Source: Epiperipatus broadwayi (taxonomy: Eukaryota > Onychophora > Udeonychophora > Euonychophora > Peripatidae). Taken from it: a stretch of DNA of 64,000 nucleotides. The translations under genes were made by a program, and so were the position numbers. Of this stretch, positions 36,700 to 50,700 are shown piece after piece. Positions within the stretch are counted from its first letter, which is position 1. Each line of letters starts with the position of its first letter. The stretch lies in contig JAQFVV010000182.1 of NCBI GenBank assembly GCA_028023455.1, forward strand, positions 1,676,001-1,740,000, in the 5' to 3' direction. The notes under the pieces are model-generated. The model was given only the letters and a program-made list of their open reading frames with translations, was not told the DNA's origin and did no database searches.

Positions 36700-37558
36700 A
36701 AACAATACATTCTACAGAAAAATGCTTTAAACAAAAGTTATTAGAATTGTAATTTTTATTCTAAAAATAAATAAAGTAGATAAGATTGCAATACAACAAA
36801 GATAATTTTAAAGTTTTGTGGTAATCGGTCTCAATGTGGTTTTACAAAAATCAAGAATCACTATAAACATGTCTTTTGTTATCTGGTAAATGTTAAGAAA
36901 AGTACAGGAACAAAGGAGAAAATTTGTATATTGCTTTTGTTGTTTGCCTGAAAAATTGTGATGATGGTATTTAAGTAATAATAATATTTTGAACTATTTT
37001 TATTATTTAATATTAAATAAGGAATGTTCTTAGAAAAATTCAACTTTGTTTAAACTTTCCAAATACATTCAATTGATGGTAATAGCATACAGGTTAGTAT
37101 ATAAATATTTTGACTGATATTCTCATTTCTTCAGGAGTTACTGACCTATCCAGTGACAGTACAAGCATGGGACTTGAACTTGGATCTTAAGGTTCCTGAA
37201 TATTGAATTAGATAATGCTCTAACAGCTATTCTGCTAAAGGCCGCTGTTGGTTAGAGCATTGTCATAAAATTTCAATATTCATGAATTTAAAGATCCAAG
37301 TTTGATTCCCATGCTAGTAGTGCCACTAATTAGGATGGCAACATCTCAAGAAAAGAGAATAATACCACTCAAAACTTTGTGTCACATACAAACCTATGTG
37401 CAATTACTAGCAGGTAATGTATTTGGAAAGTTTAAATAAAGTTTGAATTTTTCTAAAGACATTCAATATTTAATAGATGGTGGAAAAAGGCCAATATATA
37501 ATTACTATTACTTTTAAACAATACATTCTACAGAAAAATGCTTTAAACAAAAGTTATT
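36700..37558. repeat. 43-bp direct repeats flanking an inverted SINE pair
   Basis: An identical 43-base sequence (starting aaacaatacattctacagaa) occurs at 36700-36742 and 37516-37558. Between them lies the foldback at 37022-37472. Confidence 0.9.
37022..37472. mobile_element. Inverted pair of tRNA-derived SINE-like units
   Basis: Each half has A-box-like gttagagcatt and B-box-like aagttcaagtcccatgc (left, - strand) or aagtttgattcccatgc (right, + strand), and an outer end agaaaaattcaaactt. The halves meet head to head near 37236. The family end also appears alone at 57834-57890. Confidence 0.7.
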
Positions 37559-37859
37559 CTATGAAATTAATCAAACAGGTTTGTGGCATTGTTGGAAATT
37601 ATTTAACTGTCCACCAAAATTTATTCATATTATACTGAGAGGAAAGTGTTATTATTGAAGGCAGAAATTCTAAGGCATTTGAAATGAAAACTGAGATAAA
37701 CAAGGATGAGTAATTACTCCAAAATTTTTTCCAATTTTTATGTTGTCTTGGTAACTGTTTATAGATTGATTAATATAACAGGGATTAAAATATAATACAA
37801 GTTTCATGGTGATATTTTAAATTTGAATCAATTAAAAGCAAAAATAAAAATTTCATCTT

Positions 37860-38680
37860 AGATTTACAATATGCTTAATGATTGTGCTATTTTTGCCATT
37901 TCAAAAGACAATTTACAGAATGTATTTAATATTTTGAATGTAATATTTAGAGCTTTTGGTTTAATAATTATTGTTCAAAAAGTCATAGTTCTTTATTATC
38001 TAGTGATGGAAGTAAGCTTGAGAATCTAAACCAATTTAAATATCATATTAGTAACAAAGTGGATTTAGATGCTGAGATACAGCACAGAATCTATTGTGCT
38101 GCTAATGCTTTTAACAAATTAAGATAAAATTTCATTACAGGAAATAACTAAGCAATTAAATGAGCTGTTTATGCAACTGTTTTTTGCATGGAAACAAGAT
38201 TTAGACACCCTATCAACACAATATAAGGGTAGGTGAAAGGTTTCATTAAAGGATGCTCTGTTAACCTTTAAAAATATAATGGAACATAAAACCAATCAAC
38301 ATATAAATCACATTTTCTATTGCATTGGATATGTAAAAATAAATAAACATGCAAAATTTACTAAAAGTGTTTTATGGAAAACTTCAACCTGATTTCATAA
38401 AAGAGTTAGATCTCATCTACTGATCTACATTATAAGGATTATCTCACGAGATATTCTAAAAAAAAAATGCAATAGTTATTTCCATTAGGAAGATATGGCA
38501 GAGAATAGAATGCATTTGAGAGCTACAATTAGATATTATGTTGAAGAATTTCAAAGATTTTTTGCTGAAAAAATTAAGACAGTATCCCAAAATGTCAAAT
38601 AAACAGAAAAATGAAATAGCATGTTCTGTGTGAGGAGGTATTTATGGTTTCCATACAGACTAGTTATTGCAAAATTCATT
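37860..38680 (+). pseudogene. LINE reverse transcriptase C-terminal relic (+)
   Basis: Reading with one frameshift gives LQYA then NDCAIFAISKDNLQNVFNIL at 37864-37935. This is the YADD active-site block with the second position changed and a base inserted. FKYHISNKVDLDAEIQHRI, whose family form is FKYLGS...DLDDEI, follows at 38035-38090. Further down, VRSHLLIY and a stretch like LATIRYYVEEFQ at about 38510-38560 follow the order of such LINE ORFs. Stops are frequent, so this copy is dead. Confidence 0.7.
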
Positions 38681-38689
38681 TCTAGATCA

Positions 38690-41600
38690 GCTCTCTCTTT
38701 ACTTTCCTTGGGGTTCAAATGTCCATACTTGTTTACAGTGGTTACTATATGTATATATATGTAATTCTAAGTAACTTTATCAAATGAAGTTTGTCATAAA
38801 ATGCCTACTAAGTTCTGAAAATTAACCGTTGAAGATTATAGCATCACAATTTCATCGCAAAAAGTTGTTTCATTCTAGAGTTATTGTGGAAACAACATTT
38901 AGACTCATACAATACATACATAAGATGCTGGACATCATTCTAAAATTGCCCAAAATAGATATTTTAAAAGCTTTATTTTGTAAAAATTTGTCGAAAATAG
39001 TCGTTTTTCTGCATAATCACAATACTTTATTATCTCTGCTATACAGTATTTATAAAATTTAAATAAAACGCCAAGAATATAAAACAAAAAATGTGGTTGT
39101 TTTAGAGAAATAGTTCTTTTAATACATCATTTATTTCACTGCTTCTTTATCCAATTCTTACTGACAGTAACTCAAGTAATTGTTTTTTTTTTAAAAAAAT
39201 GTTATGATCAGTTAAAAAAAAAGAAGAAAAATATGTAGGTGGCTATTCAATGTTGGTTTTTTTTAAAATTTCTATTATACGCCATTGCTATAATATATAT
39301 ATTTTAAAATATTGATATTTTTAAAAAATAGGGCAATAGTAAGTCTCTTAAATAGTTTGCTGCAAGGCACATAGGCTTTCTAAGAGAAAGAGGAACAGGC
39401 TTGCTCTCAATTGAGCCTGAAAATTTATTTGATAAAGTCAGGATATACCCCCCCCCCCAAGCTTATTGATATGGCAAAGCAGATATGCTAATCATTAGAT
39501 CTAAAATCCTTCCGTTGTAAATAATAATGCCAGTATTTTATAAATATTCGTTCCAATATTTATTAAATCTATATTAACTTTTTCCCTTTAAAGAAACTTG
39601 CTTTATTTTCAAAATTGTTAGTTATTTACAACAATATAAACTTTTTAACATTGCTTATCTTTGGGTCTATGTTAAAGAATGGTTTTAGCTGAGACTCTAT
39701 AATGCCAAGCTTTAGACTACAGTGAAATTTAAAATTAAATGTTTAGTAAAAGGAAATTATTATATTTGGCATTTCTGTTAAAAGATCTCATTATCTATTG
39801 ATCTTCAAGTTTAGCAAAGCAAATGTGTTCAATGTATTAATTATGTCTCTCTGCCATAAAATTATTTTCTTGAACATTTTTTGACATTATCACCAATAAA
39901 ACTTAAAAATAAAAATATGATGAAAAAAAATGCAACCCAAAAAATTTATTATAAAAGTAAAATTAAAATAAACATTAAGAGAGCAAGCAATAATAATAAA
40001 GTATTATCACTTAGCCATATATTGTATTACCTAGTTACTACAGAAAACTTAACATACATACATTATTAATAAACAATAATAATTATAATACAAACACCAT
40101 GTCCCCCTACATTGTTAGCATGTAATTAAATCTCATAAAAATTGATTATATTTTTATGGCTGAAAGAATTTGTGTTTTTTGTGATAGTGAGATTTAATAT
40201 TTTAATTTTGTTATATTGTTAATAAAATCACCATTTTAAGTAAAAGTATCTAGATTATATAATCTGAACTAATTCATAAATACTCCAAGCCCATGAATAA
40301 ATAATATTAGTCAATCAAACTTGAACATATTTGTATAAGCCCAGAAGAAAGCATGATATAGCAGAGTTCAGTCCAAAGAGTTCTTAATCTCCCTGATTTA
40401 AAAAAATGGAATTATAATTTGATTAACATAATCACTGAATATCCAACATGCATTGCATGAAAACTGAGATAAAGAATGATGAAGAATCTTAATTGGAGAA
40501 AGAATATTGTTGATTTATTTTATTGTCAGAATTATTATGATGTGCATACATACCAGTAGTAACCATGTGGGATTAAAATATTTAGAATCATATTGATGAT
40601 TCAATCTTGGTATTTCAAACTAGGATTTAACTTGGTAATTCCATAATGTTAATCATTACTTCAAGATATTTCTCCTATTGTACAGAATTCATTGGCTATA
40701 TTATGTAGATGAAATGATATTGACCATTATAATATTTATATATGTTTATGAATAAAAATCACATTATTATAATATGGGTAAATTATTATATTGACAGCTG
40801 TAGACTTCAAGAAAAAAGAATGCACGATTTATTTTTTCATTCACATAAAACTACACATCTTTGAAATTTTTTTGTAATATGATCTCATTGCTTTCAGTGT
40901 CTCAAATTTAGATTCATTCTAATCACTCAGCATTTCTGAAACTGGTGGTTGAAATTGAGCTTTTTTTGCATTGTATATAATAGTTCTTCATCCCCTGATA
41001 ATTCAGTGAATGATAAATCTTTTAGACAAAACATGACACTTTTACTTAAGGAATGAATGTGATGATAGAAGTTAATTACAGATCTAAAATATTCTCTATC
41101 ATCTCTCAACCTTAAAGAAACTGGGCATGGCAAATTTTTAAGTTCCTTCTACATATTCTAACTGTTGAAATTATTATTTCCATACTAAACAAATATGGCT
41201 GAATTGTTGACCAATATGCATAGCCAACATGCTAAGTTATCAACCTAATAATCCAAACTAAAACATTGGTTGGGTTCTTGAGAATAAAATATATTTTTCT
41301 GAAATGTTATACATATATTCATAATAAAGAAAAATAAACAATGGCCCTCATAGTGTGGATACTGTAAAGTTATTATCCAAACTACAATAATTGGTGAAAA
41401 AGATATGGGAATAGAATCAGGAGGCTTCCAACCAATAATGACTTTTTATTGGCCATTAACTGTAAATCATCTTCAAATAAAGATAGCAAAAACCAGAATT
41501 GTCTAATGTTATCTTTGACATCAAATTTAACAAAATAACAAGATAGCTTATTTAAAAACTGAATGAGTACTTTACTATTAAAGCACAAATAATTAAAAAT

Positions 41601-42930
41601 ATTTAAAAATGGAGGAGTCACATTATGATATATCAGACACAGTAGCAAGATTATCCACTCAAATGAGTAAAAAGAAACCAAGTTTCACTTAGATTGAAAA
41701 CTTGCTCCTCATTCTAATAAAAAAATAATTCTATAATGTTTTAAATTATCATGAAAGATTTTATGAAAGTAGAATAAAGCAATTGAAAGATTAAAGTATT
41801 CTGGAAAAAATTCAATGTGGAGACAAAAATGATACAATACATAGATTTGTGATATATATAATAAAATATAAAACAGGCATGAAATTATTCAAACAAAAGC
41901 AAAACAGAGTTGAATTATACTTTGACTAAAAGAACACCATATTGAAATAATAGATTTAACACAGAAAATGTATGAAATATTACAAAACTAGAGAGATAAA
42001 ACATATTAAGGACAATTGATATCCTTAATTTTTAAAAACAGTCCATTGAATTTAAACTAAAATCCACAAATCATTTAAAAATAAGACTTTGAAAATGTTC
42101 AGACATGAATAAGAACAGTAAAAAGATAACTGAAAACAATGAATCAAATAGTAAAAACAAAAAGAGAGCAAAGAATATGAAAATGATTCATTTTGGAAAA
42201 ATTAAATGAATTTCTAAAAAATGATTATGAAAAAAATTATAATATTTAAAAAATAGTTGTAAATTGGTAGGAAAATATAGGTATGAATAATAATGTCAAA
42301 AATATACAATGACTAATATTGAAAAGAAAGTTATTTCAGTAATGAGAAGAAAAAAAATGAAACTAATAAATACTAAAAACAAAAGTAAAAATATATATTT
42401 TATCCATATTCTTTCATCTACCATTCCATTATTCATCTCATTATTAACCCAATGCTTTTTTGTTGTCTTTCTTTTTTTCTAAGCTATTGCAACATTTTAA
42501 AATTTTTTCTTAAATAATTCCCAATTTTTGACATTATCTATTAATTTAGTATTATTTAAGCATAATTTTTTATTCAACAATTCTGAAACTTCTTTTCAAT
42601 ATTAGCTTTTAATTTATCAATTCTCTTTTTTTCTTATTTCTTCTAAATATTTTTTTTATTAAAAAAATATTTCTACCATTACTATGATCTAAATCTATAT
42701 CCACTCCAATATGTATACATATGGTTTTAAAAACTATTTTGAATCAAGACACTTTCTAATTGAAATTTATTGTCATTTGTGCTTTTTATGCATAAACTTC
42801 ATATTTTTTAAATCATAGTCATTATTTCCACACATGCATTTCTTACTCCACAGCATAATCTTCACATTTATCACCTCTTTCATATCATGCCACAACATTC
42901 CAATCCTCTAATATAACTATGTAATTGTTC
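38690..42930. other. Intergenic DNA, no gene recognised
   Basis: Several open frames of 60-99 codons (for example - strand 41382-41681) show no known motif and have the low-complexity composition of AT-rich DNA. The + strand is A-rich at 41700-42400 and then turns T-rich at 42400-42700, which could be an old, worn foldback. Confidence 0.4.
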
Positions 42931-42934
42931 TACA

Positions 42935-43036
42935 TGATAGTGTAGAACTGTAGAGTTCAAGGTCTGAGGATCAGGGTTAAGCCATGTCACTTCCAGAACT
43001 TAAACATTATATGAATTTCCAAGCAATAAACCATTT
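42935..43036 (+). repeat. tRNA-derived SINE fragment, family 1
   Basis: Second copy of the element at 13313: B-box-like cagggttaagcc and the tail gaatttccaagcaataaaccattt, about 80% like the first. Confidence 0.6.
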
Positions 43037-43039
43037 AAA

Positions 43040-44634
43040 TATGTTTTTATTATCAATTATTTTTTAAATCATTTCCAATCATATTTTAAAATTTACACAA
43101 ATATAATTTTCTATTTCATCATCATCATAGTTACTGGCTGATAACATTGTACAGCTGAATAAGTAAAGTATTAGATCTCATGAAAATACTTTCCGTTTTA
43201 CTACCACCTATATTACAGTTATATTATAAAAATCTGTTTTATTCTTGGGACTATTGTTTCCATATCTATTATTTATTTTGTCCTTTGAAAATCGATAGAT
43301 TACAATTTACTATATAATTAATACTTTAAAAATTGTTAATAGACAAATTTATCATTATCGAATGCATTCACTTCTGCCTATAATATATGTAAGAAGCAGT
43401 TTTATTTTATCACTGAATGAATTAATTTTTTAAATAAAAAACTGGTATTTTGAACTAAATAAGTAAATAAAATAAACAAACTGTAGAAATAAATTTACTT
43501 TATTCATTACTTTTTGTATGTAAATAACAGTGCAGATTTGGCTTTAGTTTAATGATATGCTCCAAGACAAATTATTTTATTGTAAAAACGGTAAAAAATA
43601 TTACCTCACAAACAAAAATGAAAAAAACGATCAATATGGATATTTTTTTTCATACATGGTATACACTTCAGTCATGAAAACATAATTAGCTGCACAATAA
43701 CTCCACCTTTTCCAAAAAAAAAAAAAAAATACTGTAAATTAGAAACTTGAAAAATATATATATAAACAATTTTTAAAAAAAGTTTAATAAGTTAAATAAA
43801 TTATCTTCAATTTGCAAGAATAAAGCTACCATTATACACATATATATGAAATTAAATTAATAATAAATAACTAGATATATAAATTTTGCAGTAGCTTAAA
43901 ACACACACAAAAAGGTGAATTTCTATGCAGCCTATTTTTTTTCATACAACTTTATTTCTAAAACTAATTTTTTTTTGTAGACAAAATAGAAATCTTTTAT
44001 TTAATCAAATTATTTGTTCACGAATCATGAAAAAAAAACTTTTCTGCCCTCTATCGTAAGACATTTAAAACAAATTCTAAACAGTGATATTGAAAAAGAA
44101 AAAATTATAATAAAAAAAAAACCAAAAGATTACATATTATTTTTTTAAATTATCAAAATATTATAAAATCGTACACATGTCTCAAATAACATATCAAAAA
44201 ATTTAAAGCAATTATGAAAAGAAATATGTTTATAGAAAATGTTTTATCTGGTTTGAGTAACACAGGTAATAAAAAATAAGAGACAGTAGAAAATGTAGTT
44301 TTCTTTTATATATATATTATGTTCTTGTATTTATAAAAAAGATAGTGTCAAAAATCTGAGGCACAGAACTCAATAGTATTGGAAAATATAAGAAAAAAAA
44401 TATTTTATTAATGAACAAAGATTCAAAATATTTTTATTCTTATTTTAGATATTTTTTAAAAATAACTATCCCAGAAATAACAGTAACAAAAACTGGCTTG
44501 AATGGAGAGATCACATGATAACAGATTTTAAATCTATTATTTTGTTTTTCTTCTTCAATTATATTTTGTTCAAACTTTGGTAATTTAATAACCTAACACA
44601 TTATTTTTTATAGTTTGGTGTTTCTTTGCAATAT
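43040..44634 (-). other. SLAIN1/2-like: SLAIN 3' flank and candidate 3' UTR
   Basis: Downstream of the SLAIN stop on the - strand. AATAAA on the - strand occurs at, for example, 44404-44409 and 43996-44001. The true cleavage site cannot be chosen from sequence. No other feature is seen. Confidence 0.4.
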
Positions 44635-44701
44635 CTAGTAACAACCTTCTTTCCAACTATCATCATCTGACAACCGCTGAATTGGAGGACGTGAGTTAGA
44701 T
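44635..44701 (-). CDS. SLAIN1/2-like: SLAIN terminal exon
   Basis: After acceptor ttacttatag the exon finishes a split Arg codon (AG plus A) and encodes SNSRPPIQRLSDDDSWKEGCY then TAG (44635-44637). The last nine residues match the end of vertebrate SLAIN2 apart from Glu for Asp, which confirms both the splice frame and the family. Confidence 0.93.
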
Positions 44702-47700
44702 CTATAAGTAAAAAAAACACAAAATAAATAAATGAATTGGAATTTTAAGCTGCAAATTATATACATCCTTATCACCATGACATTTATTACCCAAACATTC
44801 ATCAATTACTTTAATAGTGCTAAGGCTACAAAATTTGCTATCATGAGCTATTTCTAATGACTACCCTGTACTGATGGCGTTAAAAAATGTCTGCTCACCC
44901 AACTATGCCGATTCGGGATGAATAAACTGCTGTTTTAAGGATGATGATAACTAAACAAAAAAAAAAAAAAAACAAAAGAGGGAAAGAAAACAAACTTAAA
45001 AGATTAGGTGAAAAAAATAAATAAATAAAAACTAAAACAAGGGCAGTAAAAAAAAAAAAATGAATGAATAAAAAAAAGTAGTGCAATTAAAAACTAAAAT
45101 ATAAACACATGGAAACTCAAAATAAGGGATAAAAAATATATGGAAAAAAACCCTGACAAAATGTAATATTTCTACTGATAGTCAGAATTGTGTGGATTTT
45201 TTTAAAAAAAAGTGCAAGTAAATAAAAACAAACAAAAATTATTTCATCTTCTGTAATGACAAAACTTCAATTTGCCTTACAAAAATTTCCAAATGTTATC
45301 ATTGAGTTTTAAATACATTTTGCCAATCTTTTACAATTTATTTTATTTTTTATGAAAATTGTTACATTATAAATGCCCTATTTACTTAATACAAATACTT
45401 TATAAATTATGTGTCTGTGTTTTTATTTATATAAAGAATATATAGTATATTTCATAAACCTTGCATCATATGATTATATATGTATGCATGTTTTTTCTAA
45501 GCATGAAAAAATTATATTCATAGGACACTGAAATCAAAGAGAAACTACTGCAAAATTTATCATAAATTCAGTCTATGAGCCAATAATACAGAGTTGTGTA
45601 CAGACTGTGTATCATAAACATCACATTAAACATGATTAGACTGAAAATAATGATGGTAAACATAAGTTGTGTAAATAAAAGCTTTTTTTTTTGTATTTTC
45701 TATTAATTTTTTTCCTAAAGAATTTTCTGAAAGAAATTGAAACAATCATAATTTGGTTTTATAATAATTCTTTTAAAAACAAATAATTATTTCCAACTTC
45801 TTCCAAATTTTTTTATCCAAAGTGATAGCAGCTTCAAAAAACAGGAAAAAAATAATTACATTTTTAGGATATAGGTACGAGAGAAACTTTAATTTTTGTT
45901 TGCCTTTCAAAAATAGTGATAAATTATTATCAGTATTTTTAAAAGGCATTACTGAACCAATTCTTACAATAAAATTATTCAAAGTTTTGATGCTGGGCTT
46001 ATATTATGGATGTATTATTATAACTACAAAGTCAAAATACTTCATCAAAAAGTCTTCTACCCATGTGTAATCTTTCATGCTGATTAAGTGATTCAATCTT
46101 AATTTCTTTTATTATTATTTTTAAACAGAGGCAAAACTCTCCATACAGTAGTGCCACTAAATGCAAGCCAGAATAATCAATGGATGCAAGAAAGTTTGTG
46201 CATAAAATCCCTATTAGTGCATATTCATCCAATATCCCCAGATTAGTTTCTAGCTTGTGGCGCTCGTCAGTGAGGTACCTTAGATCTGAGAGCAGTGCAC
46301 CTAAATCTTAGTTATCTAATACAACTATCCAGTAGCCACCTTTTAACTTATTAGCTAACTATAAAGCTTTGAGTCCGAAATGAAAACCACAATAATGTTT
46401 TCAATTCGAGCTCATTAGCTTGTATAGTAATATAGATCTGAACTCAGTTCAGCATCCATACTTTCGGGTGTCTTTAGTTCTTTAATAGCCACAGTCACCA
46501 TAATCCTATAGGCAGGATTGGTATTAAACCACAATTCTTTATACTTACACAAGCTGTTTACACAGAGGCAAAACTCTCCATACAAATAAAAGGGTGGCCA
46601 CTAGGTGGTTGCATTAGATCCTAAGATCTAGGTTCAGTGGTCTCAGATTTAAGGTTCCTCACTGATGAAAGCCACAAGCTAGAAACTAGTTTGAGAAGAT
46701 TAGATGAGAGGCACTAGATAGGGATTTTATACACAAACCTTCCTGCATCACTCTAGCTTGCACTGAGTGGCATTACTGTACAAAGAGTTTTGCCTCTGTG
46801 TAAACAGCTTGTGTAAGCATAAAGAATGGTTATCATGTGATATTTTAAAAGAATTTGAAATAAAACCCCACTAACAAACTTACGTCATATCTTGATAGTC
46901 TGTCTCATAAAATTATCTATATATTCACTGCACAAAAGATCATTATCATAAATGAGAGGGAAGTGGATGGAGTTAATGCATATCTGTGATTATTAGTTTT
47001 TATTTTCCATCATTTCTAAAATTACTGAGATCAAAATTTATAGTTTTTGTACTTCTGTATATGTACTATGTATACATATATCAACACTTTAAATTATTAT
47101 TAATCCACTGCAAATGAACTCTCTTCAAATTTAATCCAGTTTCTCTAACCCATAACCTCTCTTCTGCACATAACTCTAGCAAATTTACTTATCAATCTGC
47201 CACATGACCTTTTTTAGGTCTTTTACAATTTTTTGAGATCCGATTTAATTGCTATCTATTATTATCCATTCTTGCAATATGTATAGTGCAAATTTATTCA
47301 GCCTCTTAATTATTTCAAAATGTACATATTTTGTTTTCAATTCCACCTTGTTATTCCAACATACATTTCTTATATTTCATTGTGTGGTCTAAAGTTATTG
47401 TAATGCTCTTCTATTAAGGGGTTCATATCTAACATTCATAGTAAAAATTGGCAAAACCCATCTACTTAAAATCTTCCTTTTTAAACACATAAACAAATTT
47501 CTTTTGATATCAGATTATTTCTATAAAAAGCATTCATTTCAGTTTTTATTTTACAATTAATTCATCCATTATGCAAAAGTGTTTGTGGTTATTAACTTTT
47601 TCCAATTCATGATAATCAATTTTAATTTTCTGTGAAAAACCATTAAAATATTTTAGTTTTTTAATCTTCTGTTTCATTTTCTTACTCTCATAACTTTTGT

Positions 47701-50700
47701 GATATTTCTTGAAGCATTGTTTGCAAAAATAACTACATCATCTGCAAAATCTAAACGAATTAAATAATTATTGCCTTAAAAGTTTCCCATTTTAATCTAT
47801 ATAATTTCTATAAAACAGTTGTAAAACATTCTGGAGATGTAAAATCACACTGTCATAAACCGTTATTAATGTTAATCTTCTTAGGATTATATAATCTAAC
47901 CATTGCTTTTGTATTTTGATAAATATTCTTAGAATATGAGACTATCCCAGATATATATCTTGATAATCCAAAGCTTCAATCATCCTAAAAATACTTAAGA
48001 GAGTCAAATATCTTTTTATTATATACATATACAATGCATGATGAGTATTCTGAATCCTTTCTATAACTTCCCTTAGTATTTGTATGAAATCTATTGCACT
48101 AAAATCACCGTTGGGGGGGGGGGTTTGAGTTCAACATAGATTAGTTGTAATTACCTTAGTAAAGACTTTGCATATAACTGATAAGTCAGTAATTTCTAAT
48201 ATCTTCATTATCATATTTATTAAATATCAATCATCCTTAATGCATTATTCCATCATTTGGTACATCTATTATTCAGACATTTTGTTACATAGTTTTGTAA
48301 TAATTTATCTATTTCTTCATCTGTTTCTTTTAATATAACAATAATAATTCCCATCATTTTCTGGTTTTTTTTTTCTTAATTGCAATATGTTGTTTTATAT
48401 TTTTGATACTTTAATTCCTTTTTATTTTATAATATCATTAACACTTTTTCATACCATTTTACATAATTCCAGATATTCAATTTTCCTAATGCATCATTTT
48501 TAAATGTTCTATTTCTTATATTGTCGTCTGTTGAAAATTTACTGTTGTATTTATGTACTAGCTATCTATGTAGCTGTTTTTAATAGAGTTGTTTTCTTAT
48601 TGGTATCATTTTATGCTTCAGAAGGACCACCTAATGAGTGCAAGTTCGATACCCATAAAGAATACATTATAACTTTTTTGATTTTAAAATAATTAATTTT
48701 TAGAATAATTATGTACCATAACTCCAATCATCATAAAAATAATGTATTAGGTCATTAAAGCCTAAAATTAGCAACATAAAATGATTAAAGATAATGAATA
48801 ATATAATTATATAAATTATTTTTCACACTTCCATCCATTTTATCAATGAATAAGATCATTAATTCAGCCAATACTGCATCAACAAAAATAATGAACAAAA
48901 AATAAGATAAAATACAGCAAGACAATTAAATAGACAGAACATTCATTTATGCATACACACTGATCCATATTCAAATCTAGATGGATACATGTAAGTGTTC
49001 ACCCGATTATGCTTCTTGTGATAAAAATTGATGCAAACCATAATGCCTAAGTGATGTTAAGTACAAAAAATTCACTCTTGCTTGATGTACATATAATAAG
49101 TACTATTTTGTTGTGATGTTATAATCATAGTATCAGTATTTGCATGGTAAATTATAAAATCAAAATTTAAGATCTTCACAATTGCAAATATGCTCACAAC
49201 AATGTCATTATGCACATGCAATTGAGTGAAACAAGAAAATGGCTGCTATGAAACTATATAAGTACATGTGAAATTTTTAATATCTGTTATTTTTTTTTTG
49301 AACAATGCATTATTGAGACAGCAGGAATAAAGCTGAGAGTACCATGATCTTATTGTAAATTAGTATGTTATTGATGATTATCATCTGATGATAGAAAATA
49401 TACAGTCATAAATATAGAATAATTTTTTTAAAAAAAATTAGTTTGTTTTCTCTCAAGTATATAAACACACAAATATTTATGAGAGAGAAATATCATCACC
49501 ATTTTCACCAGTATCAATCCATTGCAAAATGAAAAATCTCCCCAAATTTAATCCAATTAGTCTCATTTCTAGCTTTTCCGCAAAGCACCAGAAAAATTTC
49601 TTCTTTCATTTATTCACCTTACACATAGTCCATTTCTATGTCTTTAACAATATCTTGGATTCCAATTTAAAACTTCAACTGTTCATCTATTATCACCTCT
49701 TCTAGTAATAAGCTGTTTCATTTTAGTTTGTTAATTGTTTCAATGTTTGTTCTTCCACCCAAATAGTTTGCTTTCAATTTCTTGTTATTCCTAACATACC
49801 TCTCTACAAAATTCATTGAGTGATTTAAAGTGTATGTATTACTTTTCTAATACATGTTCAAATTTCAGATACGTAAATAAAAGATGGTAAAATACCTCTA
49901 TTAAAAACTTCTTTTCAAACACATAAAAGGACTTCATCCAACTTTAATTCTATGATTAATTTTATCCATTATGTTTCCATCTGTATTCATAATCTGATTA
50001 AGATATTTGTAATTGTATTATTAACTTAAATCCTTCTTAAACATATTGATAAAATTGTAAAAATTAAACAAATTCATCTTTCTTTATTACTGTTACAGAG
50101 CTGCATTTTATTAAACCTCATCAAACTTATAGTTTTGAGATTGACTAGCAATCTTCTTCAGAGCTATAAAATATATATGTATTAAATATATATATATATC
50201 CATCAAATATATTATACATATATATTATGCATTGTTCATATACAATATATATACAAATACCACATTCGTTATATATACCTTAAATATTACAAAAATCAAA
50301 AGCAGTAAGCCCTTAGTATTTTATAAATTATTTTATATATATTATCATATATTTAAAAACTACAAAAAATGTAGATAATGTATAAAACTTATAATCTTTT
50401 ATTATTTATTTTTTCATTTTCTATTATCAATCTAAATATTAATGAATAAACTTTATTCAATTTATTAGCTATTATGCATTATTTTTATTATAAAATATAT
50501 TTATATATTTTTTGATTTCTTATCTAAGACACATCTTATTATTACTGTTGATTTTTTCCAACTGCCACCAATTAGAATTTTAAATTACTATTTTTAAAGG
50601 TTGATTCAATACATAAATGACAAGAGAGTAAGAAAAATAAAGAAGTTATCCATACAAATAAATAATTTGGCTTAAAAGCTGTCTTAATTTAAACAGGATT

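Noticed and set aside
41382-41681. 99-codon - strand frame with possible membrane segments
   Set aside because: No recognised motif, no splice context, and AT-rich codon bias is expected to give such frames.
45773-46070. Overlapping frames on both strands
   Set aside because: They share mirrored low-complexity AT sequence; no family motif.
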